A DNA stretch of 38,938 nt from Firmicutes bacterium CAG:170 (GTDB taxonomy: Bacteria; Bacillota; Clostridia; Oscillospirales; Oscillospiraceae), in NCBI GenBank assembly GCA_000436735.1, contig FR887217.1, positions 1-38,938 on the forward strand, in the 5' to 3' direction. Below are positions 30,628-37,584 of the stretch, piece by piece. A program made the translations under genes and the position numbers. The notes beneath the pieces are model-generated. The model was not told the DNA's origin. It searched no databases and was given only the letters and a program-made list of their open reading frames with translations. How positions within the stretch are numbered: the first letter of the stretch is position 1; each line of letters begins with the position of its first letter.

Positions 30628-31707
30628 TCAGTAGATCGTTTTTTCGTACACACGGACGAACAGGGTGATGGCCTGCTCGGTCGTGATCGTGGCCTTGGGT
30701 GAGAAGCCCTTTCCGGTGCCGCCCATCAGGCCCATCTGCGTCATGATGCCGACGCCGTCCTTCGCCCAGCCCGCGATCTCCGCCGCGTCGCCGTAGTCCG
30801 AAAGGACGCGCGTATCCGCCTCCGGCGCAGCGCCTGCCAGACGCATGAGGCGCGTGCAGATCACAGCCGCCTCCTGCCGGGTCAGCGAATCGTTCAGACG
30901 GAAATTGCCCTTTCCGTCGCCGAACATCAGGCCGAGCGACTCCGCGCGGTCGCTGACACTGCCGTAATAATACTCGCCCGTCAGGATCTCTGCCGCATTC
31001 ACGGCCAGCTGCGCGAATTCTCCGCGCGTAATGGCGCTCTGATAGCCGCTCGTAAGGCCGGACAGCACACCGTAGTCCGCCGCCCGCTCCACATAGCTCT
31101 CCGCCCATCCGGACGGCGTACCGAGTACGGACAGGTCAAAATCGCTGCCGCCCGTCCAGCTGTCGGACGGCTCCTCCCGCACCGGCTGGGAGTCGTCGCT
31201 TCGGGGCGCATCCGCATTCGCGCCGCGGAGGGTATAATATGTATAGCAGCTGTCCAGCGGGATCACGCGATCCACACCGGCCTGTCCGTCCCAGACCCAG
31301 TTCTGCTCGAAGAGCGTCACGGTGCCCGCCGCCTCGTCCACGGACTTGCAGAGCGCATAGTGCGTGCTGTTTCCGCGCGCAGCTGCGGAGGCGTAAAGGA
31401 TGTCGCCGCGCTGCGGCACATCCGTTTCCTCAAGCCAGCCCTCGCCGCCGGTCACGACCGGCACGCCGCCGAGCTGCACGTCCACGCCGAAAACGGCGTC
31501 GTAATACCGGATTACAAGGTCGGCACAGTCGGGGCCGCCCCAGAGATTATAGATTGCATCCACGCCGTCCATCGTGTCGGCGACAAAGCCGTCCTCCGTG
31601 ATGGGAACGTATCGGATATCCAGCGTCGTATCCGAAGCCAGCGCCGTCACGCTCAGCGCCGTCAGGCACAGCAGCAGCGCCAGAAGACCCGCGCAAATTC
31701 TCTTCAT
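30628..31707 (-). CDS. Secreted CHAP-like domain protein with SLH repeats
   Basis: A 359-residue secreted protein. The ATG at 31707, with GAAAGGA upstream, gives a clean signal peptide of about 24 residues (ending TALA). Residues 50-160 look like a CHAP/NlpC-type cysteine amidase or peptidase: Cys61 in GGPDCADL, His116 in STHYALC and the FEQNW segment (133-137) could form the catalytic set. From about residue 195 three S-layer-homology-like repeats follow (each with an SxYxERAADYGVLSG- or ITRGEFAQL-type core), which would bind the wall polymer. Likely a wall-anchored peptidoglycan hydrolase. Confidence 0.8.
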   Translation of the reverse strand: MKRICAGLLALLLCLTALSVTALASDTTLDIRYVPITEDGFVADTMDGVDAIYNLWGGPDCADLVIRYYDAVFGVDVQLGGVPVVTGGEGWLEETDVPQRGDILYASAAARGNSTHYALCKSVDEAAGTVTLFEQNWVWDGQAGVDRVIPLDSCYTYYTLRGANADAPRSDDSQPVREEPSDSWTGGSDFDLSVLGTPSGWAESYVERAADYGVLSGLTSGYQSAITRGEFAQLAVNAAEILTGEYYYGSVSDRAESLGLMFGDGKGNFRLNDSLTRQEAAVICTRLMRLAGAAPEADTRVLSDYGDAAEIAGWAKDGVGIMTQMGLMGGTGKGFSPKATITTEQAITLFVRVYEKTIY

Positions 31708-31741
31708 GCTCTCGCGTCCTTTCAGGATGAATATGTGAAAC

Positions 31742-31770
31742 ATTGTAATCCATTGTTACTGTTTTGTCAA
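31742..31770 (-). promoter_or_regulatory. SigA-type promoter of the CHAP-SLH gene
   Basis: On the minus strand TTGACA (31770-31765) and TACAAT (31747-31742) are spaced by 17 bp, about 30 nt before the chosen start codon at 31707. The in-frame ATG at 31743 lies inside the -10 box, which supports the later start. Confidence 0.88.
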
Positions 31771-31813
31771 TCTTTTTGTCCATTTTCCAGCATCCCAGGG
31801 ACTTGCATCCATG

Positions 31814-31822
31814 TGATATACT
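31814..31822 (+). promoter_or_regulatory. Extended -10 promoter of mrnC
   Basis: TGATATACT is an extended -10 element (TGnTATAAT type). No good -35 is found. The predicted start lies about 30 nt before the TTG codon at 31860. Confidence 0.45.
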
Positions 31823-31859
31823 ATATACAAATACTGAGATCGCTCCGGAGGATACGCTC

Positions 31860-32273
31860 TTGGATAATTACTTTTCCCTTTCCATGGACAAGCGCGAGAT
31901 CAACCAGATCAGCGCGCTTGGCCTTGCCCACTGCGGCGACGCCGTGTTTGAGCTTCTCGTGCGCAGCTGGCTGTGCGCCAGCGGGCGCGCTACCGCGCAG
32001 AATCTCCACCGCGCCACCGTCTCCTATGTCTGCGCGCCCGCGCAGGCAGCACGGATGGAACGGATGCTGCCGCTTCTGACTGAGGAGGAAGCGGCGCAGT
32101 ACCGCCGCGGGCGCAACGCGCACGTCCATATGATCCCCAAAAACGCGACGCACCGCGAATACGCGATGGCCACCGGGCTGGAATGCCTGTTCGGTTATCT
32201 CTACCTTTCCGGCCAGACCGGCCGCATCAACGAGCTGTTTCAGCTGACCATGGAGGACGCCCATGCCGATTGA
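31860..32273 (+). CDS. mrnC: Mini-ribonuclease III
   Basis: A 137-residue RNase III catalytic domain without a dsRNA-binding domain, the enzyme that matures 23S rRNA in Firmicutes. The conserved GLAHCGDAVFELLVR carries Asp27 and Glu31 of the active site, and RRGRNAHVHMIPKNATHREYAMATGLECLFGYLYL the second half. I chose the TTG at 31860, with GGAGG 8 nt upstream; an in-frame ATG far upstream lies before the promoter. The 3' end overlaps rqcH by 11 bp. Confidence 0.92.
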   Translation: MDNYFSLSMDKREINQISALGLAHCGDAVFELLVRSWLCASGRATAQNLHRATVSYVCAPAQAARMERMLPLLTEEEAAQYRRGRNAHVHMIPKNATHREYAMATGLECLFGYLYLSGQTGRINELFQLTMEDAHAD

Positions 32274-34023
32274 CGCTTTATTTCTCACCGCCGTCACGCG
32301 CGAGCTGACGGACACCCTGATCGGCTGCCGCGTGGACAAGGTGCAGCAGCCGGAGCGCGACACGCTGCTGCTGAGCCTGCGCAGCCCCGGCACGAGCTGC
32401 CGTCTGCTGCTCTCGGCCTCCAGCAACCATCCGCGCATCCATCTGACGGAGGAGGCCATGGAAAATCCGGCCCAGCCGCCGATGTTCTGTATGCTGCTGC
32501 GCAAGCACCTGACGGGCGGGCGCATCGTCTCGCTCACCCAGCCGCCGATGGAGCGGCTGGTCGATCTGTGCCTCGACTGCACGGACGAGATGGGTGAACC
32601 GGTGCAGAAGCATCTGGTGCTCGAGCTGATGGGCCGCAACTCCAATCTCATCCTGCTCGGCGGCGACGGGCGTATTCTTGACTGCATGCGCCGCGTGGAT
32701 TTTGAAATGTCCGAACAGCGGCAGGTGCTGCCGGGTCTGTTCTACCATCTCCCGCCCGCACAAGGCAAGCTCGATCCGCTTGCAGCGGAGCCGGAAACGC
32801 TCGCGGTGCTTCTGCGCAATGCGGCAGACGAAAAAAAGCTCGACCAATGGCTGCTCGACACCTTCGGCGGCCTCTCGCCGCTCGTCTGCCGGGAGCTGAG
32901 CTTCGAGCTGCTCGGCTCGGTGGACGTTCTGCTTGGCGCCTTGGACGCCTCCGCGCGGGACGCGCTGGCGGCGGCGCTCTCCGAGCGCTTTGCGCAGTAC
33001 CGCAGCGGCGCCTTCACGCCGGTCCTGCTCTTACAGGACGGCGCGCCGAAGGATTTCTCCTGCATTCCCATCCGGCAGTACGAGGGCTACCGTGAGGAGC
33101 GCTCCGCGCCCTCCTTCTCCAAACTGCTCGACGGCTTTTATTCCGAGCGCGACCGCACGGAGCGGATGCGCCAGAAAACGCAGGCGCTCCGCAAAACGCT
33201 CACCAATCTGACGCACCGGACGGCGCGCAAGCTGGAGCTTCAGCGCAAGGAGCTGGCCGCGACCTATGACCGGGAGCATCTGCGCAGGCTCGGCGATATC
33301 GTGACCGCCAATCTCTACGCCATCCGGCGCGGCCAGACGACGCTTCGCGCCGTGGATTTCTACGACCCGGATATGCGGGAGATCGAGATCCCGCTCTCGC
33401 CTGCCATTTCTCCGCAGCAGAACGCCGCAAAATTCTACAAGGACTATCAGAAGGCCAAAAACGCCGAGCGCATCCTCACGGAGCAGATCGCAAACGGCGA
33501 GCAGGAGCTTGCCTATCTGGAAAGCGTTCTGGACGCGCTCACGCGCGTGGAATGTGAGCGCGACATTCAGGAGATCCGCACGGAGCTGGCCGACGGGCGC
33601 TATCTGCGCGAGACCGGCCAGAAAAAGCGGATGAAGGCCGCGCCGTCCAAGCCGATGGAATTTCGCTCCTCGAGCGGCCTGACCATTCTGGTCGGACGAA
33701 ACAACCGGGAAAATGACCTTCTGACCACGAAGCTTGCCTCGAAGGGCGACCTCTGGCTGCATACGCAGAAGATCCACGGCAGCCATGTCATTCTGGTCTG
33801 CTCCGGCACGGAGCCGGACGATCAGAGCGTCACGGAGGCCGCGCAGCTGGCGGCGTGGTTCTCGCAGGCGCGCGACGGCCAGAACATCCCCGTGGACGTG
33901 ACCGCCGTCAAGAACGTCAAAAAGCCCGCCGGGGCCAAGCCCGGCATGGTCGTCTACTACACATACCGCACGGCCTATGTCACGCCGGATGCCGCGCTGG
34001 CGCAGGCGCTGAAAGCGAGGTAA
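32263..34023 (+). CDS. rqcH: Ribosome quality control protein RqcH (NFACT family)
   Basis: A 586-residue NEMF/FbpA-type protein that binds obstructed 50S subunits and directs alanine tailing of stalled chains. It has the NFACT-N domain (1-180), a helix-hairpin-helix and long coiled-coil middle (about 290-450), and the C-terminal NFACT-R domain with GRNNRENDLLTTKLASKGDLWLHTQKIHGSHVIL. At the position of the functional Asp97-Arg98 pair of Bacillus the sequence reads Glu97-Arg98. It overlaps mrnC by 11 bp and is followed by a Cys-rich zinc protein 3 bp later, so all three are co-transcribed. Confidence 0.94.
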   Translation: MPIDALFLTAVTRELTDTLIGCRVDKVQQPERDTLLLSLRSPGTSCRLLLSASSNHPRIHLTEEAMENPAQPPMFCMLLRKHLTGGRIVSLTQPPMERLVDLCLDCTDEMGEPVQKHLVLELMGRNSNLILLGGDGRILDCMRRVDFEMSEQRQVLPGLFYHLPPAQGKLDPLAAEPETLAVLLRNAADEKKLDQWLLDTFGGLSPLVCRELSFELLGSVDVLLGALDASARDALAAALSERFAQYRSGAFTPVLLLQDGAPKDFSCIPIRQYEGYREERSAPSFSKLLDGFYSERDRTERMRQKTQALRKTLTNLTHRTARKLELQRKELAATYDREHLRRLGDIVTANLYAIRRGQTTLRAVDFYDPDMREIEIPLSPAISPQQNAAKFYKDYQKAKNAERILTEQIANGEQELAYLESVLDALTRVECERDIQEIRTELADGRYLRETGQKKRMKAAPSKPMEFRSSSGLTILVGRNNRENDLLTTKLASKGDLWLHTQKIHGSHVILVCSGTEPDDQSVTEAAQLAAWFSQARDGQNIPVDVTAVKNVKKPAGAKPGMVVYYTYRTAYVTPDAALAQALKAR

Positions 34024-34026
34024 GCC

Positions 34027-34296
34027 ATGAAGGAACAGAACAGCAGGCACTATGCCTTTTATCAGAACACGCAGTGCGAATACTTCCCCTGCCACAAGAC
34101 CGCGCACCCGGAGGATTTCAACTGCCTGTTCTGCTACTGCCCGCTTTACGCCCTCGGCAGGCGCTGCGGCGGCAATTTCCGCTATCTTGAAAACGGCGTC
34201 AAGGATTGCAGTGCCTGCCTCTTCCCGCACTGCCGGGAAAACTACGATAAGGTCAATGCGCGCTTTTCCGAGCTGGTCGAGCTGACGCGGGAATAA
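34027..34296 (+). CDS. Cysteine-rich small zinc-domain protein
   Basis: An 89-residue cytosolic protein with nine Cys (17, 22, 33, 36, 38, 47, 61, 64, 69) in the pattern of the cysteine-rich small domain family (NTQCEYFPCHK, NCLFCYCPLY, CSACLFPHC), probably a metal-binding module. The family is often found as a stand-alone protein or fused to cobalamin-related enzymes; its function is unknown. The start is only 3 bp after the rqcH stop, so it belongs to the mrnC-rqcH unit. Confidence 0.85.
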   Translation: MKEQNSRHYAFYQNTQCEYFPCHKTAHPEDFNCLFCYCPLYALGRRCGGNFRYLENGVKDCSACLFPHCRENYDKVNARFSELVELTRE

Positions 34297-34336
34297 TTTT
34301 CGTCCCTGCGATGCAAGCTATCGCCGGGGTGATATT

Positions 34337-34456
34337 TTGAAGAAGAAACAGGACGACGTCGCGCACGAGCTGCGCGACCCGAAGGTGCCGCCGGTGCGCG
34401 GAAGCGTCTCCGGCAGCGAATCAGGTCTTCCCGCCGGAAATACGCCGCGCGACTGA
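34337..34456 (+). CDS. Possible 39-aa ORF with TTG start
   Basis: TTG at 34337 to TGA at 34454-34456, with GGGGTGA about 5 nt upstream. The peptide is charged and Pro/Gly/Ser-rich (starts MKKKQDDVAHELRDPKVPP) and resembles nothing I know. It fills the gap between the Cys-rich zinc gene and the terminator at 34486. Codon use is compatible with coding, but length and start are weak evidence. Confidence 0.35.
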   Translation: MKKKQDDVAHELRDPKVPPVRGSVSGSESGLPAGNTPRD

Positions 34457-34462
34457 ATCGCG

Positions 34463-34491
34463 CACAAAAGCACGCTTCGCCTCATAAGATG
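34463..34491 (+). promoter_or_regulatory. Candidate SigK-type promoter of the Cys-rich repeat gene
   Basis: CACA (34463-34466) fits the SigK -35 (mACm), and 16 bp further CATAAGATG (34483-34491) matches CATAnnnTA in all but the last base. The predicted start near 34498 lies in the top of the terminator hairpin, beyond its 5' arm. Motif matching by eye only. Confidence 0.4.
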
Positions 34492-34523
34492 TCATGGGAT
34501 CCGGGTCCCGTGACATCTTTTTT
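34486..34523 (+). terminator. Terminator of the mrnC-rqcH operon
   Basis: A 14-bp stem (34486-34499 with 34506-34519, one G-T pair) with a 6-nt loop is followed by a T-run (34518-34523). The ribosome-binding site of the next gene (GGAGG, 34524-34528) starts immediately after the T-run. Confidence 0.92.
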
Positions 34524-34537
34524 GGAGGTACGTCCTT

Positions 34538-34900
34538 ATGTGTAATTCCTGCCTTTGGGGCGGCATCACCTTCCCAAGCTTCGTCGGCCAGTCCTGCTGC
34601 AATCCCTGCTGCAAGTCGAACGGCTCCGTCAGCGGCGCCAGCAACAGCACGAGCCGCAAATGCTGCTTCTGCTTCGACTGCACTGCCTGCTCCGGCGGCA
34701 CGGTGAGCGGCTCGACCCCGTGCTCCTGCGGCTGCAAGTGCAGCGGCAATGTCGGCGGCACGTCCACCGGCTGCGGCTGTTCGAGCTGCGGAAGCGTCGG
34801 CGGCACGTCCACCGGCTGCGGCTGCTTGAGCTGCGGAAGCGTCGGCGGAACGTCTGCCGGCTGCGGATGCAGCTGCGGCTGCCGCCGCTGCGGAAGCTGA
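34538..34900 (+). CDS. Cysteine-rich tandem-repeat protein, 120 aa, 26 Cys
   Basis: I do not recognise this family. 26 of 120 residues are Cys. The N-terminal part (about 1-45) has CC, CNPCC and CCFCFDCTAC clusters; residues about 65-113 consist of a roughly 15-residue unit (SGNVGGTSTGCGCSSC, then two GSVGGTS(T/A)GCGC copies), ending in CGCRRCGS. No signal peptide or membrane segment is evident. A strong GGAGG lies 9 nt before the ATG, so translation is likely. The Gly/Ser/Cys composition recalls disulfide-crosslinked spore-coat or metallothionein-like proteins; the candidate SigK promoter favours a coat role. A long antisense frame exists but lacks a ribosome-binding site. Confidence 0.7.
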   Translation: MCNSCLWGGITFPSFVGQSCCNPCCKSNGSVSGASNSTSRKCCFCFDCTACSGGTVSGSTPCSCGCKCSGNVGGTSTGCGCSSCGSVGGTSTGCGCLSCGSVGGTSAGCGCSCGCRRCGS

Positions 34901-34951
34901 TCCGCTCTGCATAGCGCCCCCCGCGGGCGCTTACATGACTGTGCCTCCAAA

Positions 34952-35088
34952 AAGATACGGCAAGTCCGGCAGAGGCCTCTGCCGGACTTGCGCCCGTGTC
35001 AAAGCAGCTCCCGACAAGCGCGCAAACGGAAAGCACTTTGCCGAATTTGCGCCTGAATGCGCCGCATCCGGCGGGCATACCGTATCTT
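34952..35088. repeat. Structured intergenic element with 9-bp inverted ends
   Basis: AAGATACGG (34952-34960) and CCGTATCTT (35080-35088) are perfect inverted repeats bounding 137 bp. Inside are a perfect 32-bp palindrome (34960-34991) and an imperfect hairpin GCGCAAA/TTTGCGC around 35015-35050. The 237-bp gap 34901-35137 contains no gene that I can support; it probably holds the terminator of the Cys-rich gene and the promoter of the kinase gene. Confidence 0.6.
34960..34991. repeat. Perfect 32-bp palindrome
   Basis: The 16-bp arms are fully complementary with no spacer. No T-run follows directly on the plus strand. On the minus strand a T-stretch lies 7 bp further on. It may be a terminator, a protein-binding site, or the end of the element at 34952-35088. 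Confidence 0.85.
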
Positions 35089-35103
35089 AACGAAATTTTA
35101 ACG
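35087..35103 (+). promoter_or_regulatory. TTAACG-N5-TTAACG direct repeat upstream of the two-component system
   Basis: TTAACG occurs at 35087-35092 and 35098-35103, an 11-bp period. This is the half-site arrangement bound by OmpR/PhoB-family dimers (Bacillus PhoP boxes are TTAACA-like with N5). It lies 44 bp before the kinase gene, which encodes such a regulator in its operon, so autoregulation is plausible. Confidence 0.5.
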
Positions 35104-35146
35104 CACGTCCGCCTCAGGACATGCTATTGTATTATGGGTGAGGATT

Positions 35147-36265
35147 ATGAAAAAAGCAGTACCGGCCAGAGAGGTATCCGGCTTCCGTCTGCGGCTGCGA
35201 ACGCTGTTCCCGTTCTGCTGGCGGGATCTCGGCGTCTGCATCGTCATTCTGGTGCTGGCCACGCTCCTGTGTCATTTTCTGCGGCTCTTTGACAAAAGCG
35301 ACGTATTCGTCGCGCTGATCTTCGAGCTGGCCGTCGTGTTCGTCTCGCGCTTTACCAGCGGGTATCTCTTCGGCCTGCTGGCCTCGGTCATCGGCGTGTT
35401 CGGCATCAACTACATATTTACCTATCCCTACTACGCCTTCAACTTCACGCTTTCGGGCTATCCGCTGACGTTCGTCGTGATGCTGGCCGTCTCCGTGACC
35501 GTCGGCACGCTCACCTCGCAGATCAAGCAGCAGGAAAAGCTGCGCGCCGAGGTCGAGAAGGAGAAAATGCGCGGAAATCTTCTGCGCGCCGTTTCCCACG
35601 ACATCCGGACGCCGCTGACGTCGATCGTCGGCGGGATCGATACCATCCTCGACAGCGGCGCCGAGCTCTCGCCGGAGCTGCAAAGGGAGCTGCTCCAGAA
35701 TATCCGTGAGGAGAGTCACTGGCTGATCGGCGTGGTGGAAAATCTGCTTTCGGTCACGCGCGTCTCCGGCGGCGCCTCCATCCAGAAGGAGCTGGAGGCC
35801 GGAGAAGAGGTGCTCAGCTCCGCAGCCATGAAGCTCGGGCGGCGTTATCCGGACGTACAGATCTCCGTCCGCGCGCCGGAGGAGCTGCTGCTCATCCCGA
35901 TGGACGCCATTCTCATCGAGCAGGTGCTCATCAATCTGATGGAAAACGCCATCCAGCACGGCCAGACAACGACCCGCCTGGAGCTGCACCTTCGCCGCGA
36001 GGACGGACTCGCCGTATTTGAGGTCGCCGACAATGGAAAGGGCATCGCCAGGGAGGCCTTCCCCCATCTGTTCGAGGGCTACCTCTCCCACACGCATGAG
36101 GGCCATTCCGACGCAAAGCGCAATATGGGCATCGGCCTTTCCGTCTGTCTTTCCATCGTCGAAGCGCACGGCGGCACCATGGAGGCCGAAAACCGCGCGC
36201 ACGGCGGCGCCATATTCCGTTTTACGATCCCGCTGGAGGAAGATAATCATGACGATCAAGGATAA
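35147..36265 (+). CDS. KdpD-like membrane sensor histidine kinase, short form
   Basis: A 372-residue kinase. Four membrane segments (about residues 28-45, 53-68, 74-95 and 106-124) form a DUF4118-like domain as in KdpD. They are followed by a short coiled linker, the HisKA box AVSHDIRTPLTSIVGG with the phospho-acceptor His, and the HATPase domain with N-box NLMENAIQHG and G-boxes ADNGKGIA and MGIGLSV. The N-terminal KdpD/Usp cytosolic domains of full-length KdpD are absent. The start is uncertain: ATG at 35147 has its ribosome-binding site unusually close, and a GTG at 35138 is an alternative. It overlaps the regulator gene by 17 bp. Confidence 0.88.
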   Translation: MKKAVPAREVSGFRLRLRTLFPFCWRDLGVCIVILVLATLLCHFLRLFDKSDVFVALIFELAVVFVSRFTSGYLFGLLASVIGVFGINYIFTYPYYAFNFTLSGYPLTFVVMLAVSVTVGTLTSQIKQQEKLRAEVEKEKMRGNLLRAVSHDIRTPLTSIVGGIDTILDSGAELSPELQRELLQNIREESHWLIGVVENLLSVTRVSGGASIQKELEAGEEVLSSAAMKLGRRYPDVQISVRAPEELLLIPMDAILIEQVLINLMENAIQHGQTTTRLELHLRREDGLAVFEVADNGKGIAREAFPHLFEGYLSHTHEGHSDAKRNMGIGLSVCLSIVEAHGGTMEAENRAHGGAIFRFTIPLEEDNHDDQG

Positions 36266-36956
36266 GATCCTCGTAATCGAGGATGAACAGAATATCAGCA
36301 ATTTCATCAGCGCCATCCTGACGGCGAACGGCTACGACGTTCTGGTCGCCCGCAACGGCACCATCGCCGAGACCATGATCGCCTCGCACTGCCCGGACAT
36401 CATCATTCTCGATCTCGGTCTGCCGGACATGGACGGAATGCAGATCCTGCGGCGCGTGCGCGCATGGTCGAAGATCCCCATTGTCGTCGTCTCCGCCCGC
36501 AGCCACGAGCAGGACAAGGTCGCCGCGCTGGACGCAGGCGCGGACGATTACCTGACCAAGCCCTTCGGGACGGAGGAGCTGCTTGCGCGCATCCGCGCGG
36601 CCGTCCGCCATACCCGCACGCCCATCGGCAGCGAATCCGTCGCCAACACCGGCATTTTCAAGGCCGGCGACCTCACCATCGACTATGCCAAGCACCGCGT
36701 TTTCGTCGCGGGCCGCGACGCCATGCTGACGCAGAACGAATACAAGCTCGTCTCGCTGCTGGGCCTGCACGCCGGAAAGGTGCTCACCTATGACTACCTC
36801 ATCCGGGAGCTTTGGGGTCCGAGCGCCAAGAGCGACAACCAGATCCTGCGCGTCAATATGGCGAACATCCGCCGCAAGATCGAGCGCAACCCTGCCCAGC
36901 CCATGTATATCTTCACCGAGGTCGGCGTCGGCTACCGCATGATCGAGGGCGACTGA
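36249..36956 (+). CDS. KdpE-like OmpR-family response regulator
   Basis: A 235-residue response regulator. The receiver domain has the acidic pair Glu11/Asp12, phospho-acceptor Asp55 (ILDLGLPD), and Lys104 (LTKPF). The C-terminal winged helix includes LTQNEYKLVSLLGLHAGKVLTYDYLIRELWG and ends with the usual wing GVGYRMIEGD. The ATG at 36249 has GGAGG about 8 nt upstream inside the kinase gene; longer frames are shadows. It is closest in pattern to KdpE, but no kdpFABC genes are in the window, so the regulated function is open. Confidence 0.92.
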   Translation: MTIKDKILVIEDEQNISNFISAILTANGYDVLVARNGTIAETMIASHCPDIIILDLGLPDMDGMQILRRVRAWSKIPIVVVSARSHEQDKVAALDAGADDYLTKPFGTEELLARIRAAVRHTRTPIGSESVANTGIFKAGDLTIDYAKHRVFVAGRDAMLTQNEYKLVSLLGLHAGKVLTYDYLIRELWGPSAKSDNQILRVNMANIRRKIERNPAQPMYIFTEVGVGYRMIEGD

Positions 36957-36972
36957 CTACCCAGATAAAAAT

Positions 36973-37009
36973 TCAGCCTCCGTGTGATGAAAAACCACAC
37001 GGAGGCTGA
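36973..37009. terminator. Terminator after the regulator gene (bidirectional)
   Basis: A perfect 14-bp stem (36973-36986 with 36996-37009). On the minus strand it is followed by AATTTTTAT, a good terminator tail; on the plus strand the tail is weak. It lies 17 bp after the regulator stop. Confidence 0.75.
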
Positions 37010-37019
37010 TTCGTATCAA

Positions 37020-37047
37020 AAGGGCCTTCCCTTGCGGGAAGGCCCTT
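37020..37047. terminator. Second hairpin terminator, mainly for the zinc-ribbon gene
   Basis: A perfect 12-bp stem (AAGGGCCTTCCC with its complement) and TTGC loop lies just beyond the stop codon of the zinc-ribbon gene. On the minus strand TTTT follows. With the preceding hairpin it separates the convergent units. Confidence 0.75.
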
Positions 37048-37065
37048 CTGGTTTTCTGTTTGGGA

Positions 37066-37344
37066 TCAGCCCTGACCCTTCATGCGAGCGAAGCAGTCGC
37101 TGCAATAGACGGGGCGATCGGACTTGGGCTCGAAGGGAACGCGCGCCTCGCCGCCGCAGGCAGCGCAGGTAGCGGTGAAATACTCTCTGGGGCCACGGGT
37201 AGAGTTCTTGCGAGCGTCGCGGCAGGCCTTGCAGCGCTGCGGCTCGTTCTGGAAGCCTCTCTCTGCGTAGAATTCCTGCTCACCAGCGGTGAAAGTAAAC
37301 TCCTTGCCACATTCCTTGCAGACCAAAGTCTTGTCTTCGTACAT
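37066..37344 (-). CDS. Double zinc-ribbon protein
   Basis: A 92-residue cytosolic protein of the probable zinc-ribbon (trcl-type) family. Two complete CxxC...CxxC zinc sites can be placed: Cys9/12/38/41 and Cys60/63/81/84. The N-terminal MYEDKTLVCKECGKEFTFTAGEQEFYAERGF is highly typical of the family in Clostridia. Function is unknown; nucleic-acid or protein binding is likely. It has an AGAGAGG site and a consensus promoter 240 bp upstream. Confidence 0.9.
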   Translation of the reverse strand: MYEDKTLVCKECGKEFTFTAGEQEFYAERGFQNEPQRCKACRDARKNSTRGPREYFTATCAACGGEARVPFEPKSDRPVYCSDCFARMKGQG

Positions 37345-37578
37345 TGATGTTACCTCTCTTTAGCGAAATAGTGATTTTGCCCTGAGAATTGCGGCTCGCG
37401 CTCGTAGTTACAGGGACTCATATATGCGAACAGCAGACGCTGTTTACGCTGGGGGTTGCCGCGTTCTTTGCTGAGATCGTCATCACTAAGTACAAAAGAG
37501 ATCGTACAAAAGAGGCATCACAGTTACAGCTGGCGTGAGGCGTCCGGCCGCCGTATGGCAGCGGCTCGTTCGCCTGTA
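37345..37578 (-). other. Long leader (about 234 nt) of the zinc-ribbon gene
   Basis: The transcript from the promoter at 37585-37613 would carry this untranslated stretch. Predicted hairpins include AACAGC/GCTGTT near 37430-37450 and GCCGC/GGCGG near 37545-37565. No known riboswitch, tRNA-like or 6S-like pattern was recognised, and no convincing ORF occurs. Confidence 0.5.
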
Positions 37579-37584
37579 TTTCCC

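Noticed and set aside
34421..34912. Ala-rich minus-strand frame opposite the Cys-rich repeat gene
   Set aside because: It has repetitive Ala/Gly/Asp composition that mirrors the repeats, and lacks a ribosome-binding site. The plus-strand gene has GGAGG at the right distance.
35147..36956. A kdp potassium-transport regulon
   Set aside because: The kinase and regulator resemble KdpD/KdpE, but no kdpF, kdpA, kdpB or kdpC is present and the kinase lacks the N-terminal KdpD domain.
37389..37538. 49-codon plus-strand frame with a hydrophobic segment opposite the zinc-ribbon leader, resembling a small holin-like toxin
   Set aside because: It has only a TTG start without ribosome-binding site, and an acidic residue within the hydrophobic stretch. 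It lies antisense to the promoter-driven leader.
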